Below, in pieces: positions 1-10,402 of a DNA stretch of 64,000 nucleotides. A program made the position numbers and the translations under genes. The notes below the pieces were generated by a model. That model was given only the letters and a program-made list of their open reading frames with translations, did no database searches and was not told the origin of the DNA. The stretch's first letter is position 1; each line of letters starts with the position of its first letter. The DNA is taken from positions 124,001-188,000 of the forward strand of contig NW_005178992.1 of assembly GCF_000350225.1 (NCBI RefSeq), read 5' to 3'. Source of the DNA: Chondrus crispus. Lineage: Eukaryota > Rhodophyta > Florideophyceae > Gigartinales > Gigartinaceae.

Positions 1-118
1 ACATGTACACGTTGCACAAATTGTCACAACAGCACTGTAAAATAGACACCCGGCAACTGGATTTAGTCTGGGGGAAAAATTAGTGGAGAAAATTGCGTGG
101 TACGAAATTAGAATGGCC

Positions 119-171
119 ATTAATGTCAGTTCGAAATGGATTAACTTTATCCATTTCGAACTGACATTAAT
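119..171. repeat. Perfect 22-bp inverted repeat (hairpin)
   Basis: Two perfectly complementary 22-base arms (119-140 and 150-171) flank a 9-base A/T-rich loop. The arms contain TTCGAA and end in AT-rich sequence followed by TTAATTAAT. The repeat lies about 165 bp outside the left inverted repeat of the piggyBac-like element. It may be part of that element's flank or a separate small palindromic insertion. Function unknown. Confidence 0.8.
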
Positions 172-421
172 TAATTAATGACAGGGCGGTGTCCCACAGT
201 ACAGTATCAGTTCGGTGACTTTTGCCGAAATATGGGCCATTCGATATTCCCCGGACTGTATATAGTGCGGTACCCAATTAGAGTAGGGCACGCTAATTTA
301 TGGTCCAAGGTGCCGAAAATAGGCCTGTAAATTAGTCTAGTGTCTATTCGACATCTGTCCTCATATGAGGACTGGTGCCTCATATGAGTACAGTGTTAAC
401 ACGCGTCCCGCCTTTTCCATG

Positions 422-432
422 TTGGCGGGAAA
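422..432 (-). promoter_or_regulatory. E2F-like site upstream of transposase ORF
   Basis: The sequence TTGGCGGGAAA matches the E2F consensus (complement TTTCCCGCCAA). It is identical to the core of three sites between MCM7 and MCM2 in this window. It lies about 155 bp upstream of the first ATG of the piggyBac-like ORF. One 11-bp match can occur by chance, so the regulatory role is inferred. Confidence 0.4.
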
Positions 433-586
433 CCGAAACCGATACATCTAGACAAATCCACTGCAACCTTGCAAAGAGGGCCAGGCAAGAAAATCACGTA
501 TAAAAGACATGTAACCTTCCTGCAGGTCATTTTAGTAGTGTCACCAGTCAAAAGCTCAATTATCGAAGCCACTCCTTTTCCACCCC

Positions 587-2715
587 ATGTCCCCTCCAGA
601 CTTGCGACTCGTTCCCAATTCCATTGTCCATGCCAAAGCTAGACACGTTTGGGAACGTTTACCGTGCCGGCAGATGTACAGGTCGCAATGGAATTCCAAG
701 GAGCTCAAAGGCATTGTCATCTGTACTGAAAAAAATGTCCAAAAGTCAAGACACAGACATTTATTAGGGCGCATTGGGAGGTGGCATCGGGAGAGACTAT
801 CAAAAGTGTGCTCATGCGTCACGTGCGTCCAGGCGCGCCCCACCCTCGAGACACAAATGAAGATATTTTGCATCATGGGCGTCACGAGACCGATGACATC
901 AATGAATTTGCCGAAGACACTGCAGATTCGGCGGGTATTTTACCACTCTCAGTGTGTGACGAACCGCTCCCGGTAGATAATAATATGATCGCTCAACACA
1001 ACGAAAGTCCTGTCTGTACCAGTGATTGTGAAATTACCGCAAACGGCCAGGTTTGGAAATCCTACAATGACAATGATCACATCAATGGAATGGTACGCTG
1101 CAAGCGCTGGGAGGTAAAATGCTGAGACGAGTCTATGGTTTCAGAGGGAAGCGAGTGGCGAGAGAGAAAACCAATAGACTATTTCTTGATGATGTTTCCT
1201 ATGGCGTACCTGCCAGCTATTGTCAACATGACCTCCAAAAGTTTAGAGGAGAACGGACACAAGCACACAACTGTATCTGAAATTCTGAGTTTTTTTGGTG
1301 TGCTTGTGCTGATAACAAGATTTGAATTTAGTGGCTCTCGACGCTTCTTAAGGGCGACCAAACCCGCCACCAATTACGTTCCGATCCCTAATTTTGGAGA
1401 TATTATGCCAAGGAGGCGTTTTGATGCCCTCTTTGTGCATACGAAATTCAGCAGTGGTCCAATCAGAAACAGCAGCAATGGATCGTCAAATGACCGTTGG
1501 CGTATGGTCTCTGATTTTTTGGAAGCCATCAACAATCACAGAATTAAAACTGTCACTCTGTCCGAACTGCTGTGCGTTGATGAGTCCATATCGCGTTGGT
1601 ATGGGTTGGGAGGTGGTTGGATTGACATTGGGCTCCCCCATTACGTCGCTATAGACCGAAAACCTGAAGCAGAATGTGAAATTCAAAACACTGCTTGTGG
1701 CACAAGCGGTATTATGTTGCGTATGTAATTTGTGATGTCTGCAGAGGACACAACTTCAAAAACATTCGAAGGCGATATGAATCACGGCACAGCCGTTATC
1801 AAGCGATTGGTGGAACCTTGGGCGGAATCTAAAAGGGTCGTTATTGCGGATTCTTATTTTGCGTCAGTGCAAACGGCGGAAAAGCTCACGCACGTTGGGT
1901 TGAGATTTACTGGTGTTATTAAGACTGCTACGAGACGTTTCCCCATGTCATATTTAGGGCGTGTTGAGTTGAGTGGACGTGGGGACGAATTTTGCCTTCA
2001 CACGACCATCCAACCAACAGGTACCTCTCTACTGGCCGTGTGCTGGGTTGATAGGGCTCGAAAATACTTTGTATCTACTGCTGGATCGATGAGACCATGT
2101 AAGCCGTATGAGAGGATCAGATGGCAGCAACAGGAGGACGGGTCCTCTCGAGTCACCATCAGAGTGAACCAGCCGCAGCTCGTTGAGCAGTACTACAGTG
2201 CATGTCGGGCTATTGACAGGCATAACCGCTGCCGCCAAGATGACTTGGCGATGGAAAGAAAAATTCAAGTCAGGGATTGGGATAAACGGGCTAATTTGAC
2301 ATTGCTCTCGGTTTGTATAGTTGACTCATGGCTAGTCTGCAAAGGTGGGAGGGGGGCAAAGGGGTTTATGCCACAGCACTTTTTCTACGAGAAGTTGGCT
2401 GAGGGTCTGATTGATAACAAGTTTGGACCTTCCACTTATCGAAGGGTTACAAGTGACAGTTCCATCGACGATGGATGCTATGTTCCGACCAGTGGAATCA
2501 AGGAGCACCTTTCGCCGACCAAGCGTAGAAGAACCTGTCTGGGTGAGTTGACAAATGCAGTTTTTCAGGAACGTTGCGCTGTGTGCCAACAGTTTAAGTC
2601 GAAGTGTTTATGCTCCGGCTGTCGTGATAAGGCCAACTTGGATTGTTTTATTTGCCACAGCCAGACAGGCCGTTGCTGCTTTACGAAACACATGGAAGCT
2701 GAGCACAATCTATAA
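587..2715 (+). pseudogene. piggyBac-type (DDE_Tnp_1_7) transposase, broken
   Basis: The reading frame starts at an ATG at 587 and continues as a piggyBac-family transposase to 2715. It is interrupted by a -1 frame change at an A7 run (about 728-734), an in-frame TGA (1123-1125) and an in-frame TAA (1726-1728). Recognisable parts are the N-terminal region with the phrase NGQVWKSYNDNDHINGMV, the middle block around residues after 1135 (FLMMFPMAYLPAIV), and the C-terminal half with VIADSYFAS, the expected catalytic-Asp segment. The protein ends in a cysteine-rich tail (CAVCQQF, CLCSGC, CFICHS) like the zinc-binding C-terminus of piggyBac proteins. The three frames line up without missing sequence, so the gene was intact recently. 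The A-run also fits an A AAA AAT slippery heptamer, but with two further stops simple decay is the easier reading. Confidence 0.75.
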
Positions 2716-2934
2716 AAGTATCTCACCGCGTCGTCGCCGACAGCGCACAGGACTGGCTACTTCTGGACAGTTACGTTTGTCGGAATTCTAATCTTCTCAT
2801 CTTCGTTTAGTTGTGAAGGTGACACGCAGACCACGGTGGTATTTGAGGCGGTGCATTAGCACTTATGCTAGCATGCCTCATATGAGAAAAACGAGGCCTC
2901 ATATGAGGAAAAATTGGTGTCGAATAGACACTAG

Positions 2935-3234
2935 CCCATACCCCGCTGATGACCAAATTGGGGACACTGAAAACTGGAAAATAACGCAAATTCCACCCTG
3001 GTGACGCGCGCTGGCTCAACGAACGCCATCGAGCACAGCAGTGGCGTCCTCCTTTCACGGGCATTTCAACGATATGCTTTTTATTGTAACCAACTAGGTA
3101 TTGCCCGAGTATCTCCACCGGCAAAAATACGTAACGGCAGAACCATATCTATGAGATTTTTTCTTCACTTTTTTCTACTGATTCACGAACTATCTGTGAA
3201 GAATGTCTCCGAATGCTCTTTAATCACTATCGAT
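2935..3234. other. Intergenic, nothing recognised
   Basis: Short spacer between the right repeat of the piggyBac-like element and a minus-strand cysteine-rich ORF. No gene, RNA or clear repeat was seen here. Confidence 0.5.
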
Positions 3235-3866
3235 TCAGCGTCTAGATCGCCTTTTACACCCAGCCTGAGAGCCGAGCTTCGGGTCAATCCTTGTTCTGAA
3301 CGCCTCGAGTTTGTCCTCGGAAGGCTTTTTGCGGTTCAACTTGGGTTCAGAGTGCCACTCATCCCAGCACGAGTTACATAAAGGCTGCGAGCACCTTCCG
3401 CACCATTTGTTCTGTTTCGCCCCGCTATTCATCGTTGCACTTCGATACATATAGGTGTGTCCACAAAGGGAGCAATACGTGCTTTGCGTCACCACCAAAA
3501 CATGTCCAAGCGTTTCATCAAGCTGTTTACGTCGCAAGTGAGAGGCATTGCATTGTACGCAGGCGTTTCTCGTAAAGATTGGTTTCATTAATTTTCTTCC
3601 TGACATAGGACAATTTGGGAGCGAACAGTTCCTGACTGGAGAGGAGGGGATGCCAGATGATGTAGCATTGGAATTTACAGAATTGTTTGCAGGGATCGGG
3701 GGATCGGCTGGATAATGGCAAGGTCGATGGTGCTGGGCGAAGCGTGAGTGTCAAATGAGCTCTCAAAGACATGCCAGTCATCTGCAGAGACAGGTGTTCG
3801 CTTCATTAGGGGACGAATGAAAGGGTTTATCCGGCAACGGGCACAAGATGTGACGAGCGAAGTCAC
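3235..3866 (-). pseudogene. Fragment of cysteine-rich transposase-like protein
   Basis: The minus strand encodes a protein tail with paired cysteines (CVQCNASH, YCSLCGH, CGRCSQPLCNSCWDEWH). This resembles the C-terminal zinc-binding tail of piggyBac-type transposases, where a CxxC...LC...C..WH pattern is common. The reading frame extends upstream of the ATG at 3606 and seems to change frame near 3700, joining an ORF that begins about 3866. No DDE core is left. Its orientation is opposite to the neighbouring piggyBac-like element, so it would be a second, truncated copy. The family assignment rests on cysteine pattern only; it could also be an unrelated zinc-finger gene fragment. Confidence 0.3.
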
Positions 3867-4117
3867 GCGAGTCGTCGGTAACTTCAGTGAAGGTGGAGAT
3901 GAGAAAAGTTGACATCACCGGCGGCGTTCTCCAATCACTGGTGATCTCTCGTATTTTATCACGAAATTTTGGTGAATAAATTTTATCACTTTGGCATTAG
4001 CGGGATACTAAATCCCGTTATCGGTGTACTAAATTGAACACTTGAAATGCTGAGCTTCAAGAGAGATTGTTGTTTAAAGGCTTTTAGTTGCATTGCACAA
4101 CATTTGACATGGTATTG
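3867..4117. other. Intergenic flank of the copia element
   Basis: AT-rich sequence with no recognisable gene. It is the left flank of the copia insertion. Before that insertion it would have been contiguous with the DNA just upstream of the aquaporin gene at 17692. Confidence 0.5.
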
Positions 4118-4122
4118 CTCCC
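4118..4122. repeat. Target-site duplication CTCCC (left) of copia element
   Basis: CTCCC immediately outside the left LTR matches CTCCC at 17687-17691 immediately outside the right LTR. This marks both ends of one insertion 13.6 kb apart. Confidence 0.85.
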
Positions 4123-4274
4123 TCATGGAACTACAGTGGTCCGATACCCTTTTTACTCTCCTCGCTGTCCGTCGTCGTCTTATGTGCTATTCTCTACTGT
4201 CCTGGACAGGCTCTCTGTGCGGTCTGTCTTCCGAATTCGAGCATCAGATGCAATGCGTGGTGTGCGGTCTGTCA
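4123..4274 (-). repeat. Copia 3' LTR
   Basis: It aligns with the right LTR from the sequence ATGGAACTACAG onward. It carries an extra 45-bp internal tandem duplication starting at TGTGCGGTCTGTC, which explains its greater length (152 versus 107 bp). A purine-rich stretch on the minus strand, GGGGA, precedes its inner end and may be the polypurine tract. Confidence 0.75.
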
Positions 4275-5658
4275 GTCCCCGGTGCATCTGATAAGAGGGT
4301 TCGTGTTGAGGTGCAGTTTCGTGGTGAGATATCCGAATCTTTGCCTTCCTAGCGGTTTTGTGAATAGTTCTGCCAGTTTTTCGGTTGATGGGATGTGGTG
4401 TACCTCTATGATTTGTCGTGCAATGTTGTCAATGTTGTCATAGAGGTGGTGGTGGCGGATGTCAATGAGCTCTCGACGTTTCGTGGGGGCTTGATTTTTG
4501 GCTACCAATATTGCAGACTGATTGTCTATGTACATTGGCGTGAGTGTGGACATTGTCATGCGTATATCATCTAATAGCCTGCGAAGCCAGTTGGTGTGTT
4601 GTGTGGCCAGTGATGCTGCTAGATACTCGGCTTCACACGTCGAAAATGCGACGACGTTTTGTTTCGTTGATGTCCACGATATGGGGTTGCCGTGCAGTGT
4701 GTGTACGACGCCTGTGTATGACTCACAGTTAGACGAATTTGCGTAGTCTGCGTCTGCGTATGTTTTTAGTATGCTGCCGGATGATTTCTGTTGGGCTGAC
4801 GTGTATAAGATGCCGTGATCTGCTGTTTGCTTGAGGTATCTCAGAAGCCATTTTAACATTGCCCAATGTGCCTCGGTGGGTGCGTGCATTGTCGATGCTA
4901 GCTTGTTGACGGTATAGAAGATGTCAAACCTGGTACTATCTGCCATATATCGGAGGTCACCTACGGTTTGTCGATACGTTTGTGACTGGCTCGAGTCCAA
5001 CCCTTTATCTTGGGGTAGCGGGTCAAAGTTGCCTTTTTCTGGTAGGGGAGTATGCTTCGGGTTGGCGTTGTGCATTTTGGATTTTTCGAGTAAAACTTGA
5101 ATTGTATGCGGCTGGGATACTAGGATTGATCCGTCCGCATTCCGTCGTACCTTCCAGTTGAGATATTGTTTTTTGTTCACCCAGACGTTTGATTGTATAT
5201 TTTTGCTTGAGTGTTGCATGGAGGTCATTGAGGCACTGTTCATTGTTTGAAACTGTTAGAAAGTCGTCCATAGAAACAGGCATTATTGTTGTCCCTCTTG
5301 GACAGGGTTTGTAGAATAAGCACGAATCTGCCTGTGATTGCTTGCACTGGTTCTTCATGAGGTGATGAACAAGGGCCCTATGGTATATGTATGCTGCTGT
5401 TAGCGTGCCGTAGAGGTTTCCAATCAATCGGCCGGCTTTGCCGGGGTGTTGGAGCTGTCCGTCAAAGCGTAGGTGTTGTTTTATGTATATTGGTGTGTCA
5501 TTTGGGTATTTTTCATGAAGGTAGGCCGCTGTGATGTCGAAGTGCTGGCATGGCCATTTGTGTGCTGCAGCGATAGCCAGTATGGTTCGGACCGTTGTCC
5601 TTTCAGCAATGTATGTGGTCGTGTTGTTTGGGTCAAAGTGTTTGCCTGGGATCATCAT
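4275..5658 (-). pseudogene. Copia reverse transcriptase and RNase H
   Basis: Two overlapping minus-strand frames (5658-5023 and 5243-4272) together encode the copia RT/RNase H region. RT motifs include the catalytic-loop equivalent SMDDFLTV, followed by the conserved PYRQTVGDLRYM-like segment. RNase H hallmarks near the C-terminus are STCEAEYLAAS, IDNQSAILVAKN and LAELFTKPLG, as in Ty1/copia proteins. The frame change lies around 5200. The 3' end runs to the LTR border. No single long ORF remains, so this copy is not autonomous. Confidence 0.85.
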
Positions 5659-5909
5659 GTCACCCCTGACTGAGCAGCGGGCCTTACGACTTTCAACTTC
5701 ACCTTTTGAATCTCTTTTATATTTGTATGTTATTTTTAGTGGAATTAGTCGTTCTTGTGGTGGGATGGTGGTGTCGGGTAACCATTTTATTGTTCCCTCC
5801 TTGTCTATTTGGTCGAGCTCCTTGTCGTGCGCGGCGGCCCACCTGTGCGCATCCCGATATTTTCTTGCAGCGGCACGGTTGAGTGGCTCAGGAGTGGTCT
5901 TCGTGTTGG

Positions 5910-6996
5910 TTAGCGGGGTGGTGTAGAAGGCCCGGGCGTGTATGTGTGCTGGATCGCGGCTGTGTGTGTATGAGCGTAGTCCATTGTTCTGATTTTGTGG
6001 TAGACATTTGTGTCTGTGTTAAGTACGGTTATGGTGTTGTCGCTCGTCCCATACATATATCTGACGGGCATGGAACGGGACTGGAGGTTTTTTTGTGTGC
6101 GTGGGTGGGAGCTACGCCGAGCTGTCCGAATGGGAACAGGTTTTTTACCTGTGGGGGGTGTCCGTGCCAAAGTTGATACGGCGATTTTCCATGTCCGCTG
6201 TGCTGCATAAGGTTGTATTTGTATGCAGCGTCGCGGCAGCATCCTCCCAGAAGGTGCTATCGAGCCTGGCGTGATGTAGTGCTGCGCGGGCGGCACTCAT
6301 CAACGTCTGATTTATTTGTTCCGCCATAGAATTTTCTTGAGGTTGATGGGGGGTATTATTTTGGTATGTGATGCCGTGTGCTGTATATGTGCGCTGCATG
6401 TCTTTTGACTTGAATTCGAGAGCGTTGTCTGTACGATATATTCTGGGAGCGAAGCAGTATTTGGATTTTAGGAGGCGCATTAGCGCCGGCACGAAGATAC
6501 AAACTTCTCGTTGGTTACGCAAGAAGTACATGAGTAGGTAACGACTGTGAGCGTAAATAAAAGTGAGAAAGTGTTGGTTGTTGTGTCTGGACGGTCGGTG
6601 GATTGGCCCACATGTGTCTGAGCTGAAGTATTCTCGTACTGCATAGTTGTGCTGCTTTGGGGAGTGTGGTTGTGGTCTAAGTTTGGCATGTGAGCACGAA
6701 GAGCAGGTGATTTCGTTGGTGGTTTGGTGTAGCTGCTGTGGTATAGCTGGTATTATGCGGAGCTTGGCCATTCGTTGGATGGCGCGAGGCGGTGCATGAT
6801 TCAACGTGAGGTGCCATTGAAGCAGGGATGCCTCGCTTTTGGTGGGAATATGTGGTGTGTTGAGACGGAGTGGGATCTGGTGGCTGATGTGTGCGCTGCG
6901 GCGTTGCGGCGGTACGTTTACAGCTGTTCTGGAGGGTTTCAGTGTTTTGGGGGCTGTGTGTTTTTCTGTCCTCCTTGGCAGTCCTATGTTTGTCAT
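5910..6996 (-). pseudogene. Copia integrase
   Basis: The minus strand encodes an HHCC zinc-binding region (WHLTLNH, then CSSCSHAK) and an integrase core with SDTCGPIH, YRTDNALEF and PQENSMAEQINQT. These supply the expected D, D and E positions of the DDE triad. The frame changes near 6150, after which a segment around TVLNTDTNVYHKIR in another frame resembles the copia integrase C-terminal region. The open reading frame is therefore split and non-functional. Confidence 0.8.
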
Positions 6997-7029
6997 GGCT
7001 GGCCGTCGTGTGGGGGCCGGTCGGCGTGT

Positions 7030-7163
7030 TTATGCGAGTTTGGTTCTTGCGGCATGGGCTGTGGTGGTCCAGGTGTCTGCTTTTAGTGTAGGGTCCCAGC
7101 TGGCTATTGTAATCGTATCCGGATGCTTAAGGGCGGGATTTGTGTCTAGGGCAGCATGGTGTG
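7030..7163 (-). pseudogene. Copia pol remnant at gypsy-1 insertion edge
   Basis: The short frame reading ALDTNPALKHPDTI is continuous with copia coding sequence but ends exactly at the gypsy-1 LTR. Neither a D(T/S)GA protease motif nor a CCHC knuckle is present here or at the other edge (16849). Part of the copia gag-protease region is therefore missing. Confidence 0.45.
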
Positions 7164-7785
7164 TGTAGTATAACGACCGTCGCGCGCGCGGGGAGGTTAT
7201 TAACCGTGCGGCCGTGCACGGTGCACACGTGGGCGGGTGTGCACAAGTGTAGGGAGCGCGCGTTGACCAACCGGCCGTGGCGTGGCGCACGTGTACAGTA
7301 GCACACGTGTCGTCCGTGCGGTAGTCTGTAAGCAACACGCGTGTACAGTAGTGCACACGTGTAGTAGTAGCGTCCGTGCGGTAGTAGTAAGTATGGCGCT
7401 AGCTTTTTAATTGTGTACAGTACCCGGCACGCACTAGGCGGCAGGTACTGTACTACTGTACTGGGACAGGTGTCCGAGGCGTCCCTCTGAGGGGTTAAGA
7501 CCTGACACCCGTCCCTACCGGTAAACTGGGGTAAGCTCGCCCCCGTCCCTTTTGCGCCTATATACGTCTGTTTCGGTTGTCTATCGCGCGCGCTGGCTTC
7601 TAACCGGTTACCGATCGCTCCCGTTCACGCACCACGGGGCGACTGCGCGTAACCGGCCAGTGAGCCACACCCTTTTGGCGAGCTCGTCCGATCGGTTCAA
7701 TTAGCGTGTCGCGTCCACGCCGCGTGCTCCCTCGCTACAGCCTCCGCCTCTCACCCAAACCAGGGCGGAGGGGAGTTATCCCACA
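7164..7785 (+). repeat. Gypsy-1 5' LTR
   Basis: This 622-bp LTR starts TGTAGTATAAC and ends TTATCCCACA. It contains several CACGTG-centred words and a cluster of GTACAGTA/TACTGTA words at about 7415-7465, then a TATATA-like stretch near 7558. It differs from the 3' copy by scattered substitutions and lacks a tandem duplication of about 50 bp present there. Confidence 0.85.
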
Positions 7786-7788
7786 TTT

Positions 7789-7805
7789 TGGTACTCTTGT
7801 GGAGG
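7789..7805 (+). promoter_or_regulatory. Gypsy-1 candidate primer-binding site
   Basis: TGGTACTCTTGTGGAGG begins three bases after the 5' LTR. It starts with TGG, the complement of a tRNA CCA end. The primer tRNA was not identified, and the site differs from that shared by gypsy-2 and gypsy-3. Confidence 0.5.
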
Positions 7806-7914
7806 GGATAACTCTTGAGGTTGAGCCGCACGCGTAGTCGCTCGATCGCGCGCAGAACCGTACGGACAGAAAAGGTTGAGAAATCACCACGTCGATCGCG
7901 AAGCGTATTCGACG

Positions 7915-10402
7915 ATGAACCGACCGGAAGAAGGGGGAGACTCCGCCTGCGGGCGTCTGAGCACCCGCAGTGGCAGCGGAGCACCGCGTCCCCGGGTGGA
8001 GAACCCGGAAGCCCTGCTGCGACCGCCACCGCGACCGGGCCGCACGCGAGCGTTCGCATCGGATGTTACGCCGGCGGTGTCGGCAGGCACTGAGAATCGC
8101 GTCCAATGGATAGTCGACGCCATTCAGCCGCGCATCCAGGCCTGGGTCGAGGAGTTCCTCGCTACGGAACTCCCCCAGGTAGCGCACGTATGCCTCGACC
8201 GAACGGTGCCCGCGCTCGTGGACGCGCACATACGCAGCACGATACCACCGCTTTTGGACGAACTTCTACCCACTCAAGTCCAATGCGAGGTGGTGACCGC
8301 GCTCACCACTGTGGATGAGTAATCCCCGTCCGGCACGGCTCTAAAGGGAGCGATCAGCTCCGCCGTGGCCAATCGTCTGGCCACGACCTTCGCCGGAGCA
8401 GGAGTCGACGCACGCGCGCAGCGCGACTCAACCACTCCGGATTCTACGCTAGCGCACGCTGAACCGATCGGCGCCGCACCCGGGATCGGTACAATGGCCC
8501 CTCACCGGGAGGGTAAGACCATTTACCTCCCACCAATTTATGGTGCTACAGGAGGGCCCACAGAAAATGGCCCTCCCGTACTCGCCGATACGGCTGGCCC
8601 CCCGCGGGACAGAAAACCGCCTGGGGCGCTTTGCGACAGAAAAGCGACAGCCGTATCGGTCGAGCAGAAGAAGCGCACCTGGCGCTCAAGGCTACACCTC
8701 GGAGGGTACAGAAAACCCCTCTGAGGAAGAAGACACAAGACGTCACAACAGAGCGACGCGCAAGAACCGCGACGGACGCTACGCGCGATACCGCGATGCC
8801 GGAGGGGTCGGTTACCCCTCCGATGATAACTGCGAAGGACGCTATACGCGATACCGCGATGCCGGAGGGGGTGGATACCCCTCCGATGACGAGGACACCG
8901 AGTCGGACGGATCGTGCAGAAGCGACCGCAGAGGCCGCAATGCGCGCGACCGACGTCGGTTCCGGCGAGAAGACTCCGATCCGGAGGGCTACAGTAGCCC
9001 CGGCGGAGAAGGAGACCGCCATCGCAGGGGCAGAGACCGCCGGTCTGCCCCGAGGCCGGATCCCAAACGGTTGCCGGTGATCAGGCCGCTGAACGACCTG
9101 TTCACCAAGGCCGTCGACTACTACACGTATAGGCTGGAAAATCGCAGCGCGCGCTACGATGCGAGTACCGCGCGGCGAGTTAACCGTTATCGGAAGAAGT
9201 TGGACGTCCAGCTGAAAACCCACACGTTCGGTGGTCAAGATCCAATCGCGGTGCTAGGGTTTCTCGCGCGCTTCAAGATGGCCTGCGACCGCAATGGGGT
9301 CAGCGAAGGCGCGGCCGTATGGTGTTTCCAGTTCTATTTGACTGGGCAGGCTCATGCCTTGCTCCAGTCCAGGCTACACGGGAACACCATGGCGGTCGAT
9401 GCGGAGCAGCGCGAAATGCTCTAAACCTACGCGGAAGTTGTTAACTTTTTATTACGCACGTACGCGACTGACGAAGTTATTTCCGAAGCGGTCGGTGATG
9501 TCACCTCCTTCCGTCAGAGCTCCAATATGACGGAGGAGGTGTACAGTAACCAGTTGCGGGACAAGGCGTTGCGCTGCGGAACCGTATTTTCGGACAGGCG
9601 CTTGAAGTCCCTTTTCGTTGAGGGACTTCTGCCAACAACGTGCGCGCAGGTGCGGAATTATCTCGCGAAGCATCCGGGCGTGGAATACCAAGCGGTGGCA
9701 CGCTACGCGCAAGCGATAGGCGAGACGCACCGCTCGGCTCGAAGACAGACGACCTCGTTCGCGTCGCCTCAAGCACCGTCCGATTCGGTGAGAAGATTCC
9801 CGCGCAACGCGCGGACAAGGTCCGTGCTGTCGGTTGAGTCCCTGTCTGAACTCCCCACAGCGCGTTGAACCGAAACGGAGGAGATACTTGCGGTGACGGA
9901 CCAGTCGGCGACGCCGAGCTCGCTTAGCTCGCCGCCGACTAGCTACCATCCGTCACCGGCCTCGTCCCCGGCGGGCGCACCGATGGCGCCGGCCCAACAA
10001 GGTGACGCGCGCGCATATCCGTACGGAAAGCCAGTACAGAACCAGCGGGTCCAGTTCTTCAACCAAGGATTACCTGGACCCCCGCCGTGTCGGTTCTGTC
10101 TGTACCTGACCCACCGACAGGAGCAATGTCCTGTGGTGGCGGATAGCGCGCTGTGTTCGAAGCTTTTGCAGGCCCGCGAGGCCAATTATCCAAAACTTCG
10201 GATCCGTCAAGGTCTCCGCCCAGGTTCGCCGTTCGAGCGTCAACCGCCGACCGCGTGGCGAAATTCGCGTGCGCAGGCTCCCACGGGCATCAACGTGGTC
10301 GAGCCGCGCGAGACCGTCCAATCGGAAGAACCCGCGTTACCGCTGACGGAAGAGGGGCCCGAGGACCTTGGGTTGACGGGCGAAGCCGGGGAGGACGCGT
10401 AG
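7915..10402 (+). pseudogene. Gypsy-1 Gag, broken
   Basis: The first ATG in frame is at 7915. The N-terminal part (frame 1) is cut by a TAA at 8320-8322, then shifts by about 8640 into frame 2, which continues to 10402 with further stops at 9422-9424 and 9866-9868. An arginine-rich linker contains a duplicated 21-residue block (GRYARYRDAGG...). The retrotransposon-gag domain follows (about 9060-9830), with LLRTYATDEV and LFVEGLLP-type motifs shared with gypsy-2 and gypsy-3 Gag. A CCHC knuckle (CRFCLYLTHRQEQC, spacing C-x2-C-x4-H-x4-C) lies near 10088. The frame ends at TAG 10400-10402. Pro lies in the -1 frame, but no slippery heptamer is visible at this junction. Confidence 0.8.
8773..8898 (+). 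repeat. 63-bp tandem duplication in gypsy-1 gag
   Basis: Two adjacent 63-bp units (8773-8835 and 8836-8898) encode near-identical 21-residue blocks beginning GRYxRYRDAGG and ending GYPSDD. Because the unit length is a multiple of three, the reading frame is kept. Confidence 0.8.

Larger units (their letters stand above)
337..2934 (+). mobile_element. piggyBac-like DNA transposon, decayed
   Basis: A 17-bp perfect inverted repeat (CTAGTGTCTATTCGACA at 337-353, its complement at 2918-2934) brackets a broken piggyBac-type transposase. Next to each arm are palindromic CCTCATATGAG motifs: 359-370 and 378-388 on the left, 2876-2886 and 2897-2908 on the right. The ends therefore share both sequence and architecture. 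No TTAA target duplication is visible exactly at these repeats, so the true termini may lie further out and these may be subterminal repeats. Confidence 0.65.

Noticed and set aside
727-735. A AAA AAT at the frame change of the piggyBac-like ORF as a programmed frameshift
   Set aside because: The phase would fit, but the ORF has two further nonsense codons and loss of one A from a homopolymer explains the change.
7030-7356. Single ORF running from the gypsy-1 LTR into copia sequence
   Set aside because: It crosses the LTR border, so it is a chimera of LTR and copia pol, not a gene.
8546-9238. 230-codon minus-strand ORF opposite gypsy-1 gag as a third antisense accessory gene
   Set aside because: It mirrors the repeat-rich Arg/Gly coding strand and has no similarity to the gypsy-2/3 accessory proteins.
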